Source: Thiopseudomonas sp. (GTDB taxonomy: Bacteria; Pseudomonadota; Gammaproteobacteria; Pseudomonadales; Pseudomonadaceae). Taken from it: a stretch of DNA of 16,554 nt. Positions 5,809-12,840 of this stretch are shown here, piece by piece. Position 1 is the stretch's first letter. Every line of letters begins with the position of its first letter. The notes beneath the pieces are model-generated. The model ran no database searches and had not been told where the DNA came from. It saw nothing but the letters and a program-made list of their open reading frames with translations. Made by a program: the position numbers and the translations under genes. Location: assembly GCA_023228985.1 (NCBI GenBank), contig JALOAC010000037.1, forward strand, positions 1 to 16,554. The letters run 5' to 3'.

Positions 5809-6189
5809 TTATACGAATCGAATGGCTCCTTTGTATCGAGCCACGGTTCTGTCATGCGTCAGTAGTTCCATCCCTTCCACTCCAGCTTGGGCTATCAAGA
5901 TCCGGTCAAACGGGTCTTTATGGTGATCTTCTAGGGTTATAACCCGCGCAGTATGCTCACCGCTGATGGCCAGCTCATGGTATCCAGCATCAAGCAAAGC
6001 ACGACGCAGCACGGATGGGTCAAGTTTCAAACCTCCATTGCCAGCTTTGATCGCCACTTCCCAAATGCTCGCCGCACTGAAATACAGCTCATTTGAAAGC
6101 GACTCGATAATAGCACCTGCTTCGGCTGGCAGCCGCTCTGGTGCGACTGCCGCCCAGATTAGCAGATGGGTGTCGAGTAAAAACTTCAA
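5809..6189 (-). CDS. vapC: PIN-domain ribonuclease toxin (VapC-like)
   Basis: This 126-residue PIN-domain protein is a Mg2+-dependent endoribonuclease toxin by family. The acidic catalytic set is complete: D6 in FLLDTHLLIW, E44 in SIWEVAIK, D92 and D95 in HKDPFDRILIAQA, and D113 in LLTHDRTV. Its start overlaps the stop of the upstream Phd-type antitoxin gene by 4 bp (ATGA), so translation is coupled. PIN toxins of this DTHxLIW subgroup commonly pair with Phd/YefM-type antitoxins, as here. It converges on the CDP-glycerol transferase gene with no visible terminator between them. Confidence 0.92.
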   Translation of the reverse strand: MKFLLDTHLLIWAAVAPERLPAEAGAIIESLSNELYFSAASIWEVAIKAGNGGLKLDPSVLRRALLDAGYHELAISGEHTARVITLEDHHKDPFDRILIAQAGVEGMELLTHDRTVARYKGAIRFV

Positions 6190-6428
6190 GACTGTCCACC
6201 ACTGAACAATGCCTCAATCTCATCCGCCATCATGCTATCGAAATCCTCAGGTATCTCGCAGATACCCAGAAGCATGCCAGTACGGGACTTCTTTTGGATG
6301 CCCGTAACGCGAGCCACAGGTTTACCCGCTTTGGCGATGATAAATGATCCACCTTGCGTGTTGATGTGCTCAATAAGCTTTGACAAATTGGTCTTGGCCT
6401 CGTGCATGTTGACCATTTCTACGCTCAT
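6186..6428 (-). CDS. Phd/YefM-family antitoxin
   Basis: This 80-residue antitoxin has the N-terminal VNMHEAKTNLSKLIEHI and GGSFIIAKAGKPVARV segments that define the Phd/YefM DNA-binding and dimer domain. The C-terminal tail (from about residue 50: GMLLGICEIPEDFDSMMADEIEALF) is acidic and hydrophobic, as expected for the part that blocks the PIN toxin. The start at 6428 has AAAGG at good spacing; internal methionines at residues 4 and 7 are less well placed. A promoter candidate and TTAG/CTAA-rich repeats lie just upstream (6448-6492). Confidence 0.9.
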   Translation of the reverse strand: MSVEMVNMHEAKTNLSKLIEHINTQGGSFIIAKAGKPVARVTGIQKKSRTGMLLGICEIPEDFDSMMADEIEALFSGGQS

Positions 6429-6462
6429 AATGGCATACCTTTTAAACTAATGTACTTAGCTA

Positions 6463-6492
6463 ATGTTAATGTGAAACCCAAAAGAATGTCAA
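6463..6492 (-). promoter_or_regulatory. Promoter of the Phd/VapC operon
   Basis: On the minus strand a consensus -35 (TTGACA, 6492-6487) is followed after 18 bp by TAACAT (6468-6463). Downstream, CTAATG occurs twice (6448-6453 and 6460-6465) around a near-palindromic CTAATGTACTTAG, a plausible Phd operator. Confidence 0.5.
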
Positions 6493-6520
6493 TTTGTTAA
6501 TGTCCGAAGGCGGATCAACA

Positions 6521-6706
6521 TTAATGGCCATTGACAGCATCCTCGGTAACGTTATTCAGAGGCTCCATAGTAATCTGACACCCAGTTCGCAAGAGAAAAC
6601 TGGCGTTATTGTAAGCAGCGAGAGCAAGCAGCCGCTTAGGATTAAGGGGCGTGACATGACCTATACCTAGTTGAAGTGATGCTGTTACGCGACAGATGGT
6701 ATTCAT
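6521..6706 (-). CDS. Possible small third gene of the AbiE operon
   Basis: A 61-codon open frame starts with an ATG that overlaps the stop of the AbiEii gene by 4 bp (ATGA), the same junction used between AbiEi and AbiEii. I do not recognise the product (MNTICRVTASLQLGIGHVTP... ends EDAVNGH). It has no signal peptide or membrane span. The coupling suggests it may be translated, but no independent ribosome binding site is visible and it could be chance or a truncated remnant. Confidence 0.3.
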   Translation of the reverse strand: MNTICRVTASLQLGIGHVTPLNPKRLLALAAYNNASFLLRTGCQITMEPLNNVTEDAVNGH

Positions 6707-7581
6707 AATTGCTGAACAACCTGCATAAAAAACTCAGTCGACCATAAATCAAGTTCTCGAGAGTCTCGAATAAACGGCAGTACGTCCGCCCTAGCCTTTG
6801 CAATATCAAGGCTGGTAATCCGCTGTTCTAATAGTTTAATTACTGCATCGCGCGTTATCTGTTCTGGCAGGGAGATACCGTTACTTTCTAAATATTTACA
6901 GCTCTGCGCAAGCCTTGCCTGCAGGTGAGTTAAATCCAGTTCCGTACCATTGCCGACATACCAAACCAAGTCATACCAGTCTCTGCCCTTGGGCCGGTTG
7001 CCCCATGCGCGGCACAGTACTGCGTGCATTTTACCTGCAAATAAACTCGGCAATGTAAACGCTTTAACGCTATAAGCTCTAGGAACAAGGCGAAGCACGT
7101 CTTCCGTTTGAAAATCTAGAGGTGGGTCTGTATCCACTTCTAGCTTAATTTTTACTGTTTGCTCTTTATGAATTGCTTGGGTGACAGCAGTTGGTGCCTG
7201 GATATTAATTAAGTGTTCTTGTGTATGACCTTTGATAAAGGCCGATGCGACCGCGCTGTTGGTGCTTTTGTTTTTTATTGTAATAGTTACAGTAAAACCA
7301 TAGGCCTGTAATGTTTCGACAATGACCTGTTGAAAGGGGGCTATATCAAAATCTGGTTGTGGCTTTAGCAAAGAAAAATCTAGGTCTTCTGAGAACCTAG
7401 GTAATTGGTGGAGAATTCTTAATGCCGTTCCACCATAAAAAGCAGCATGCTTGAAAAAACCAGCGTCATAAAGTGCAACTAAAACAATCTCTTGTAGAAT
7501 TTCGCGCAAGGCATCATAGCTGGAATGAGCCGTGCTTAAGTCATAGCGCCTAAGCAAGTTAATAATGGCAGGATGCGTCAT
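6703..7581 (-). CDS. abiEii: AbiEii-family nucleotidyltransferase toxin (type IV TA / abortive infection)
   Basis: This 292-residue protein is of the AbiEii/AbiGii toxin family, nucleotidyltransferase-like enzymes that give abortive phage infection and reversible growth arrest when not opposed by AbiEi. The core motifs are present: FYGGTALR (48-55), RFSEDLDF with the metal-binding D66 and D68 (62-69), IKLEVD with a third acidic residue (145-150), the LFAGKMHAVLCR helix (180-191) and KGRDWYDL (198-205). The catalytic set looks intact, so the toxin is probably active. The start overlaps the antitoxin gene stop by 4 bp (ATGA), and a small frame follows with the same kind of overlap. Confidence 0.92.
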   Translation of the reverse strand: MTHPAIINLLRRYDLSTAHSSYDALREILQEIVLVALYDAGFFKHAAFYGGTALRILHQLPRFSEDLDFSLLKPQPDFDIAPFQQVIVETLQAYGFTVTITIKNKSTNSAVASAFIKGHTQEHLINIQAPTAVTQAIHKEQTVKIKLEVDTDPPLDFQTEDVLRLVPRAYSVKAFTLPSLFAGKMHAVLCRAWGNRPKGRDWYDLVWYVGNGTELDLTHLQARLAQSCKYLESNGISLPEQITRDAVIKLLEQRITSLDIAKARADVLPFIRDSRELDLWSTEFFMQVVQQL

Positions 7582-8216
7582 AGGCGTTTCTTCCTTAACA
7601 GAGCCGTCAAGGTAGCTAAGTTTTTTGAACGGTAAGCCGTGGCGATGCTTTCTATTAAATTTATGTTGATGTCAGCAGGTAATTCAGCGCGCAAATCATG
7701 CTCTAAATACTCCAGCATTTGCTCCTGAGTTAGCGAGCCTAAACCCCACTCATAGCGTATTTTATCGCAAAGGGCTTTTTCTAGCGTGGCAATAAACAGC
7801 CCGCCTTCAACGTCATCAAAATGCCAGTCAACGCCTAACGAGTAAGCTTTCATAGGCACTTTTTTATAACTAAACCTGCCTAGCGGTGTATCAAACAGCT
7901 TATTGTTTTTACTGGTCGCTGAAGTCACCTGCACCACTTGCTCAGGTATAACACCATACCAACTAAGCGCATATTCAAAAGACACATAAGAGGGTGCATA
8001 CAATCCATTGGCAATCGCTAAGAGGTTAATCGGCTGTTTACGGTAAGCCTGTGCAAAGCTATAAAACCCTTTTTTAAGGCGGATCAAATCACCCGATGCA
8101 ACTAGACTGGCGATCTTATTGTTGACATTACTAACTGATTTTGAAAGCACAGCTGACAGCATGCCATGGGAAATAAGCGATGTAGGTAACTGATTGACAC
8201 ACTCTAAAACTTTCAT
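7578..8216 (-). CDS. abiEi: AbiEi-type antitoxin (type IV TA)
   Basis: This 212-residue partner of AbiEii begins with a winged-helix domain: residues about 15-53 include SHGMLSAVLSKSVSNVNNKIASLVASGDLIRLKKGFYSF. It continues with the AbiEi body, where SYVSFEYALSWYGVIPE and FIATLEKALCDKIRYEWG are the conserved-looking parts. AbiEi proteins bind inverted repeats in their own promoter and counter the toxin without stable protein contact. A matching perfect inverted repeat lies 15 bp upstream of the ATG (8231-8261). AAAGG at good spacing supports the start at 8216. Confidence 0.88.
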   Translation of the reverse strand: MKVLECVNQLPTSLISHGMLSAVLSKSVSNVNNKIASLVASGDLIRLKKGFYSFAQAYRKQPINLLAIANGLYAPSYVSFEYALSWYGVIPEQVVQVTSATSKNNKLFDTPLGRFSYKKVPMKAYSLGVDWHFDDVEGGLFIATLEKALCDKIRYEWGLGSLTQEQMLEYLEHDLRAELPADININLIESIATAYRSKNLATLTALLRKKRL

Positions 8217-8230
8217 CTAGAAACCTTTGT

Positions 8231-8261
8231 ATAGATAATACCTAAAAAGAGTATTATCTAT
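8231..8261 (-). promoter_or_regulatory. Inverted-repeat operator and promoter region of abiEi-abiEii
   Basis: ATAGATAATAC (8231-8241) and GTATTATCTAT (8251-8261) are perfect 11-bp inverted repeats with a 9-bp centre, directly upstream of abiEi. They overlap -10-like sequences on the minus strand. AbiEi regulators are known to repress through such repeats. Confidence 0.7.
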
Positions 8262-8406
8262 CATAATCTACGCAATTTCTGGCAACAAGGCCCCGTGCAT
8301 CAACCTAAGCATGAGCCAGCTGATTTTGAGATAACATTATCAATTAGGGGGTTGGGTTGACACACAAGGGCGACAAGGGAGCCATCCACTCTTAACCCAC
8401 GTCAGA

Positions 8407-8469
8407 CATTTTTTATTAACCAAGCAAGGATTTTATTAATAATTGCTTATTCCTGCATTTTTTATTAAC
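8407..8469. repeat. AT-rich direct repeats between the AbiE operon and the glycosyltransferase
   Basis: CATTTTTTATTAAC occurs exactly twice (8407-8420 and 8456-8469), 49 bp apart, with a related ATTTTATTAATAAT between them. The rest of 8262-8526 holds no gene that I can support. The repeats could bind an AT-preferring protein or mark an insertion boundary. Confidence 0.6.
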
Positions 8470-8489
8470 AAAATGAGAGTAGGGATTGA

Positions 8490-8519
8490 GCGTATTAAGC
8501 AGATGCTTTAATACAACGC
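8490..8519 (-). terminator. Hairpin just after the glycosyltransferase gene
   Basis: GCGTATTAAGC and GCTTTAATAC...CGC form a stem with a small bulge around the loop AGAT, starting 8 bp after the stop codon of the 8527-12009 gene. There is no T-run directly after it on this strand, so it is a weak terminator candidate or a 3'-end protecting hairpin. Confidence 0.35.
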
Positions 8520-8526
8520 AGCAGCC

Positions 8527-11500
8527 TTACTTCCCCACCCACGCATCGCGCCAGCGTTTAAGGTGCGCACCCTCCAGCATCCATTCAGCCAATACCTTAG
8601 CTCGCAACTCATCCCCCATGCGCGCAGTAGCATCCAAATCATTGATATGCATACGAATGGCATCTACCCAGTCTTTGTAGCGGTTTTTCACCAACGTTAC
8701 CGGTAGCCCAGCTTGCTGGCCTTCCTGATAGGGGCGAATATCAGTACAGATAATCGGAATACCACAGGCGCCGTACTCCAGCTGCCGTAGGTTACTTTTA
8801 CACTCGTTGAATAGGTTGTATTCAACGGGCGCCAAACCCAGATCCAGATTCAGCGCTGCCAGCTTGGCTGGATAATCTTCGATAGCCACACCATCATGAT
8901 ATTCATGCACATAAGGACGCAGTTTGTCGGGGCACATGCCAAAAAACACCCATTCCACCTCATCAGCCAGATCACGTACCACATCGGCAATCAGCTCAAG
9001 GTCGCCGGTGTGGCTGGCACCACCGGCCCAGCCGACGCGGGGCTTGGTCGATTGACGACGTTGCGTTTGCAAGCCTTGCCACCAATTCAATGGTAAACGG
9101 TTTTCCTGCACCAAAATCTCGCCATGCAGACCAGACAACGCCTCGGCAAGCGCCTCCGTCGAGACTACAAAGCGATCCACATAACTCAGGCCGCGGCGCA
9201 ACGATTTGATAATATCCTTAGGCATTGTTTCTCGGTGAGCGTTTTTCAGTGGCAAATTGGGTAAATAATCGTCCAGCTCGTAGACTTTAAACGCACGGGA
9301 GAAACGCTGCATTCGCTGCATCGCTTGTAGCCGCTCATCGCCAATCTGGCGTTGCAGAATAATAGTATCCGGGTTGTAGCGCTCTAAGTCCGTTACCTGC
9401 ATCAGGCCAGTGGAAACAGCACCTTCCAGTAACCCCTCCCGCTTCATCGCTATAAAGGGCTGCATCACGCGGTAATGACCACAGCCAAACAAATCCGCTG
9501 GATGCACTAACGCCACTGGGGCTGGGCGCACACTATCCAGTGGTCGCCAAGAAATCTGACTATCGGCTAGACGATAACCACCGGGCATGGCCAAGGAGAA
9601 GTTCGGGTTATAGGCTGGGTCGTGCGCCAGCTGTGGTAGCCATTTTTCATACATGGCATCTTCCTGTTCGGCGCTCGGTTGGACGGGCTGCTCCGGCTGT
9701 GGCTGATCAAGCATCAGTTGGGCATGGGGTGTCCATACCGTTAAAAACCCTGCGGCAGCGGCGCGCAAACAAAAATCCGTACTTTGGTAGGCTTCTGCCA
9801 ACTGAGCATCAAAACCGCCCAATTCTACAAACAGCTGTTTGAGCACCAGCATACAATCACTGCCAACAGCACTCAGATTTTGGTCCACCTGCAGGCGCTG
9901 CATATAACCGGCAGCATCCAGCGCCTGACCAACAAATGGCGCCCCCACCGGACCTTCCAGCCCTAACACCAGCCCCGCATGAGCAATCTGCCCTTCGGCA
10001 CTAAGCAACTTGGCACCTACTACACCTACTTCGCCACGCTGAGCATGGTTGAGCATTTCACCCAGCCAGTGCGGGCTGACAATCGCGGTGTCTGCCGACA
10101 ACAGCAGCAGATAATCACCAACGGCCTGCCCGGCAGCCTCAGCCAGTTGTTTCGCTGCCTCTGTCGTTTGCGGACGCAACACCTGCAGCTTGGCCTCTTG
10201 CATGTGCTCCAGCGCGGCCAACCAGTCTTTCACCGCGGCGCTGGATTGCGGCTGTTCAATAAACAGAATTTCAAAGTTCTGATACGCCGTATTGCCCAGC
10301 AAGCCCTCAACGCAGCGTTGTAGATTGGCCAAGTTAGAGCCTGCCTGTACCAACAGTGACACTATTGGTTGAGCAGAATGATTGTAGCGAATCTGGTAAC
10401 GTCCGGGGTGAGGCGCGTGCAGCTGTGCATGCTCATAACCTCGTGCCTGCAAGTGTGTTTCAATGGCCGTACGCTCATCTTCCAAGTTAACCAGTGGCGG
10501 CGGCGGTGTAATCACCAGCGGCTCGGCAATATGCGCGAGCCCTGTCATGCCGCCACTGTTGACCATGCGCAAAATCACATCCAGCTCAAAGGCTTGTGGT
10601 AGCTGCTCGCTAAAACCACCCTCGGCCAGCAGTGCTTGGCGGTTAAACAACCAATTTTTAGCCATGCCGGCGGGGAAGCTGAGCAGATAATCTAGATTAA
10701 ATGACGGGCGCAATGCCACGCCCAATTCCCCCTGTTCGGGTTGGTATATCTGGTCAAAATACACTGCACGGCATTCACTGATTCGCGGCAGCTCCATCAA
10801 CGCCATCAGCAAACCAGAGTAAAAAAACTCAGTACCTGCCTCAACCACAACACACCAGTCGGCATCATTTTCTGTCAGTGCCTGATTGAGCTCAGTTACC
10901 GCAGTCGTGCTGCCAACCACCTGCGAAGCTATCGTTAGCGGCAACTTGGACACCTGCTCTAGGCTGCTCAAGGTACGCTTAAGTGCTTGCTCATTGCCTG
11001 CTGGATTCAATATCAGAACCTGTAAGCTCAGACTGACACTCATGCCGCTGATATAATCTGCTTGTTGTTGGCTTAGGGTGCGTCGGCTCAGCCAGTCTTC
11101 AATGGAAGCTTCACCCAGCTTGGACTGGTATTCAGCCTTGAGTAATCCATCAAGCAGGTCAAACGGCTTGAAGCGCAGCGCTTTACCAGTGGAATCCAGT
11201 CGCGCCACCTGCACGATATTATTGTCGGTGTCATGGCGATACCAGCCCAAATCACGAATCGCCTGGCGAAAATTTTGGTGCCCCTGCTCGCCGATACCGG
11301 CTTTGTCACGACCTGCTTGACTGAATTGTTCTTTCGAAACACGGAACTGAGCCTGCGGTTCGGCCAGATAGACCAGATCACCCATGCGCAATAGCTTGAC
11401 GTAAAACGCTAAGTCGCCAACCCAGTGAATAGGCTTACCAATTAAGAAAGCATATCGATCAGTAAATTTCTCCAAATCATTCTTGCGGCACAGGGTACAG

Positions 11501-12009
11501 CTGGGTTCGCCCAGAAAGTTGATGGTGTTGTCCACCAGAAACGACACCAGCTCATCACCCTTGACCAATGCATCCGCGCCAAAGGGGTTGACCGTATAAA
11601 TATCATCAGGCAGCAGCTCACCTTGCTCATCAATACGCTCACGCTTGGAGGTTGCAAGCGTGGCGCCGGGGTTATCAGCCATGGCTTGGATCAGGTTTTG
11701 GATGGCTTTTGGCTTAAGCACGTCATCATCGTGCAGGATTTTTATATATTCGCCCTTGGCAAGCTTTACGCCTTTTTCTACTCCACCAAAACCCCACAGC
11801 CGCTTTTCGTTTTTCGAATAGTGCACAGGAAATTTAGCACTTTGGGCAAATTCCTCCACAATCTGGCGCACGTCATCGGTGGTGCTGTCATCACAGACAA
11901 TCAATTCCAGATTCGAGTAGCTCTGGTTAATCAAGCTATCTAGCGCCTGTTGGATGTACTGTGTTTTGTAGGCTGGCATGACCACGCTGACGAGGGGCTG
12001 GTTGTGCAT
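8527..12009 (-). CDS. Large multidomain glycosyltransferase, probable flagellin glycosyltransferase
   Basis: This 1160-residue protein appears to hold several glycosyltransferase units. Residues 5-225 form a clear GT2 (GT-A) domain: LVSVVMPAYK, the nucleotide-sugar site CDDS (39-42) and the metal-binding HDDD (93-96). Residues about 325-510 and 548-770 look like two further GT2-like domains with weak or missing DXD (SADT at 638-641 in the second). Residues about 830-1160 form a GT-B (GT4-like) domain with HPADLFGCGHYRVMQP, VGWAGG and a C-terminal ECKSNLRQLEYGACGIPIICTD. Large enzymes of this kind next to fliC (FgtA, Fgt1/Fgt2 in Pseudomonas) put O-linked glycans on flagellin. AGGGAA precedes the ATG. 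It is separated from fliC by a terminator and about 830 bp of repeats, so it needs its own promoter. Confidence 0.85.
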   Translation of the reverse strand: MHNQPLVSVVMPAYKTQYIQQALDSLINQSYSNLELIVCDDSTTDDVRQIVEEFAQSAKFPVHYSKNEKRLWGFGGVEKGVKLAKGEYIKILHDDDVLKPKAIQNLIQAMADNPGATLATSKRERIDEQGELLPDDIYTVNPFGADALVKGDELVSFLVDNTINFLGEPSCTLCRKNDLEKFTDRYAFLIGKPIHWVGDLAFYVKLLRMGDLVYLAEPQAQFRVSKEQFSQAGRDKAGIGEQGHQNFRQAIRDLGWYRHDTDNNIVQVARLDSTGKALRFKPFDLLDGLLKAEYQSKLGEASIEDWLSRRTLSQQQADYISGMSVSLSLQVLILNPAGNEQALKRTLSSLEQVSKLPLTIASQVVGSTTAVTELNQALTENDADWCVVVEAGTEFFYSGLLMALMELPRISECRAVYFDQIYQPEQGELGVALRPSFNLDYLLSFPAGMAKNWLFNRQALLAEGGFSEQLPQAFELDVILRMVNSGGMTGLAHIAEPLVITPPPPLVNLEDERTAIETHLQARGYEHAQLHAPHPGRYQIRYNHSAQPIVSLLVQAGSNLANLQRCVEGLLGNTAYQNFEILFIEQPQSSAAVKDWLAALEHMQEAKLQVLRPQTTEAAKQLAEAAGQAVGDYLLLLSADTAIVSPHWLGEMLNHAQRGEVGVVGAKLLSAEGQIAHAGLVLGLEGPVGAPFVGQALDAAGYMQRLQVDQNLSAVGSDCMLVLKQLFVELGGFDAQLAEAYQSTDFCLRAAAAGFLTVWTPHAQLMLDQPQPEQPVQPSAEQEDAMYEKWLPQLAHDPAYNPNFSLAMPGGYRLADSQISWRPLDSVRPAPVALVHPADLFGCGHYRVMQPFIAMKREGLLEGAVSTGLMQVTDLERYNPDTIILQRQIGDERLQAMQRMQRFSRAFKVYELDDYLPNLPLKNAHRETMPKDIIKSLRRGLSYVDRFVVSTEALAEALSGLHGEILVQENRLPLNWWQGLQTQRRQSTKPRVGWAGGASHTGDLELIADVVRDLADEVEWVFFGMCPDKLRPYVHEYHDGVAIEDYPAKLAALNLDLGLAPVEYNLFNECKSNLRQLEYGACGIPIICTDIRPYQEGQQAGLPVTLVKNRYKDWVDAIRMHINDLDATARMGDELRAKVLAEWMLEGAHLKRWRDAWVGK

Positions 12010-12155
12010 TATGTATATTCCCTGTGTTGATATTCGTTGCTCTCATTCTATGGCAAACAGTTAGCAAACTGTAGTAATTACAATGGGAAATAGCCGTATG
12101 TCCTTGAATGTTTGCTCGATATGAGGAAAGTAACTGTCGCGCAAGGGTTGCACTC

Positions 12156-12586
12156 CAGGAATGTGTTGCGTCTGAGGATGCCATGCATCCGACCGCGGAT
12201 TACACCTGTAAACACAGTGCTGCTTGGCGTACCGCTGTCGCAGGCATGGCCTGCTCCTACCAAAAATATGCTGTTTCTTCTGGGTTTTGGGTGAGCTGGA
12301 ATCACTCGTGCCATGGCTGCAAAATAGCACAATGCCGTGTGGAACCTGACTTGTCAGGGAAGCAATATTAGGAGTTTGTTGCGTGTGTACGAGGATGCCA
12401 TGCATCCGACCGCGGATTACGCTTGCAAACACAGCGCTGTTTGACGTACTGCTGTCGCAGGCATGGCCTGCTCCTACCAAAAATATGCTGTTTCTTCTGG
12501 GTTTTGGGTGAGCTGGAATCACTCGTGCCATGGCTGCAAAAAAGCACTGTGCTGTGTGGGACCTGACTTGTCAGGGAACCAATATT
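12156..12586. repeat. 217-bp tandem duplication of REP-type palindromes
   Basis: Two direct copies of a 217-bp unit lie head to tail (12156-12369 and 12370-12586). A 91-nt core is identical by eye (12234-12324 and 12451-12541). Each copy holds three hairpins: GGATGC-CAT-GCATCC (12176-12190, 12393-12407), GCAGGC-ATG-GCCTGC followed by TCCTAC (12240-12254, 12457-12471) and CCTGAC-TT-GTCAGG (12345-12358, 12562-12575). The middle one, read on the minus strand as GTAGGAGCAGGCCATGCC, has the form of Pseudomonas REP sequences. Open frames here are products of the repeat and are not called as genes. Confidence 0.85.
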
Positions 12587-12727
12587 TGCCTATGGCACTA
12601 AGCCATAACTTCTCATACAAAACCCTGTACACACTTAAAAGCAAACCAATATTTGCCTGTTGTACTAAGCCAAGCATTCTACTCAGGCTTAAAAGAAAAA
12701 AGCTTCCCCGACAAGTCAGGTCCCACA
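12555..12727. repeat. 24-bp inverted repeat enclosing two 67-bp-spaced direct repeats
   Basis: A 24-nt sequence at 12555-12578 (beginning TGTGGGACCTGACTTGTC) recurs inverted at 12704-12727 with one mismatch. Between these arms, CCAATATTTGCC followed by a TACTAAGCCA- or CACTAAGCCA-like tail occurs twice (12579-12604 and 12646-12671), each time leading to TTAAAAG. The unit resembles a REP doublet or a small non-autonomous element. Confidence 0.7.
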
Positions 12728-12794
12728 AAAGCAAGGCCCAAGCTATTGAGTCGGCATATATTTAATCGCGCTAGAGTTGCGCTCCAACAAGATC

Positions 12795-12826
12795 AAAAAA
12801 GGGCCGCACTGGGCGACCCTTTTTGT
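12795..12826 (-). terminator. Rho-independent terminator of fliC
   Basis: On the minus strand GGGTCGC and GCGGCCC pair (one G-T wobble) around the loop CCAGT, followed by TTTTTT (12800-12795). It begins about 20 bp after the flagellin stop codon. The A-run on the other side would also let it work for plus-strand transcription. Confidence 0.85.
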
Positions 12827-12840
12827 TGTTGCTGTTGCGA

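Noticed and set aside
12156..12586. CRISPR array
   Set aside because: There are only two long 217-bp units and no short regularly spaced repeats with unique spacers.
12061..12765. Several overlapping open frames, some with repeated protein segments
   Set aside because: They arise from the 217-bp REP-type duplication; their apparent protein repeats are copies of palindromic DNA.
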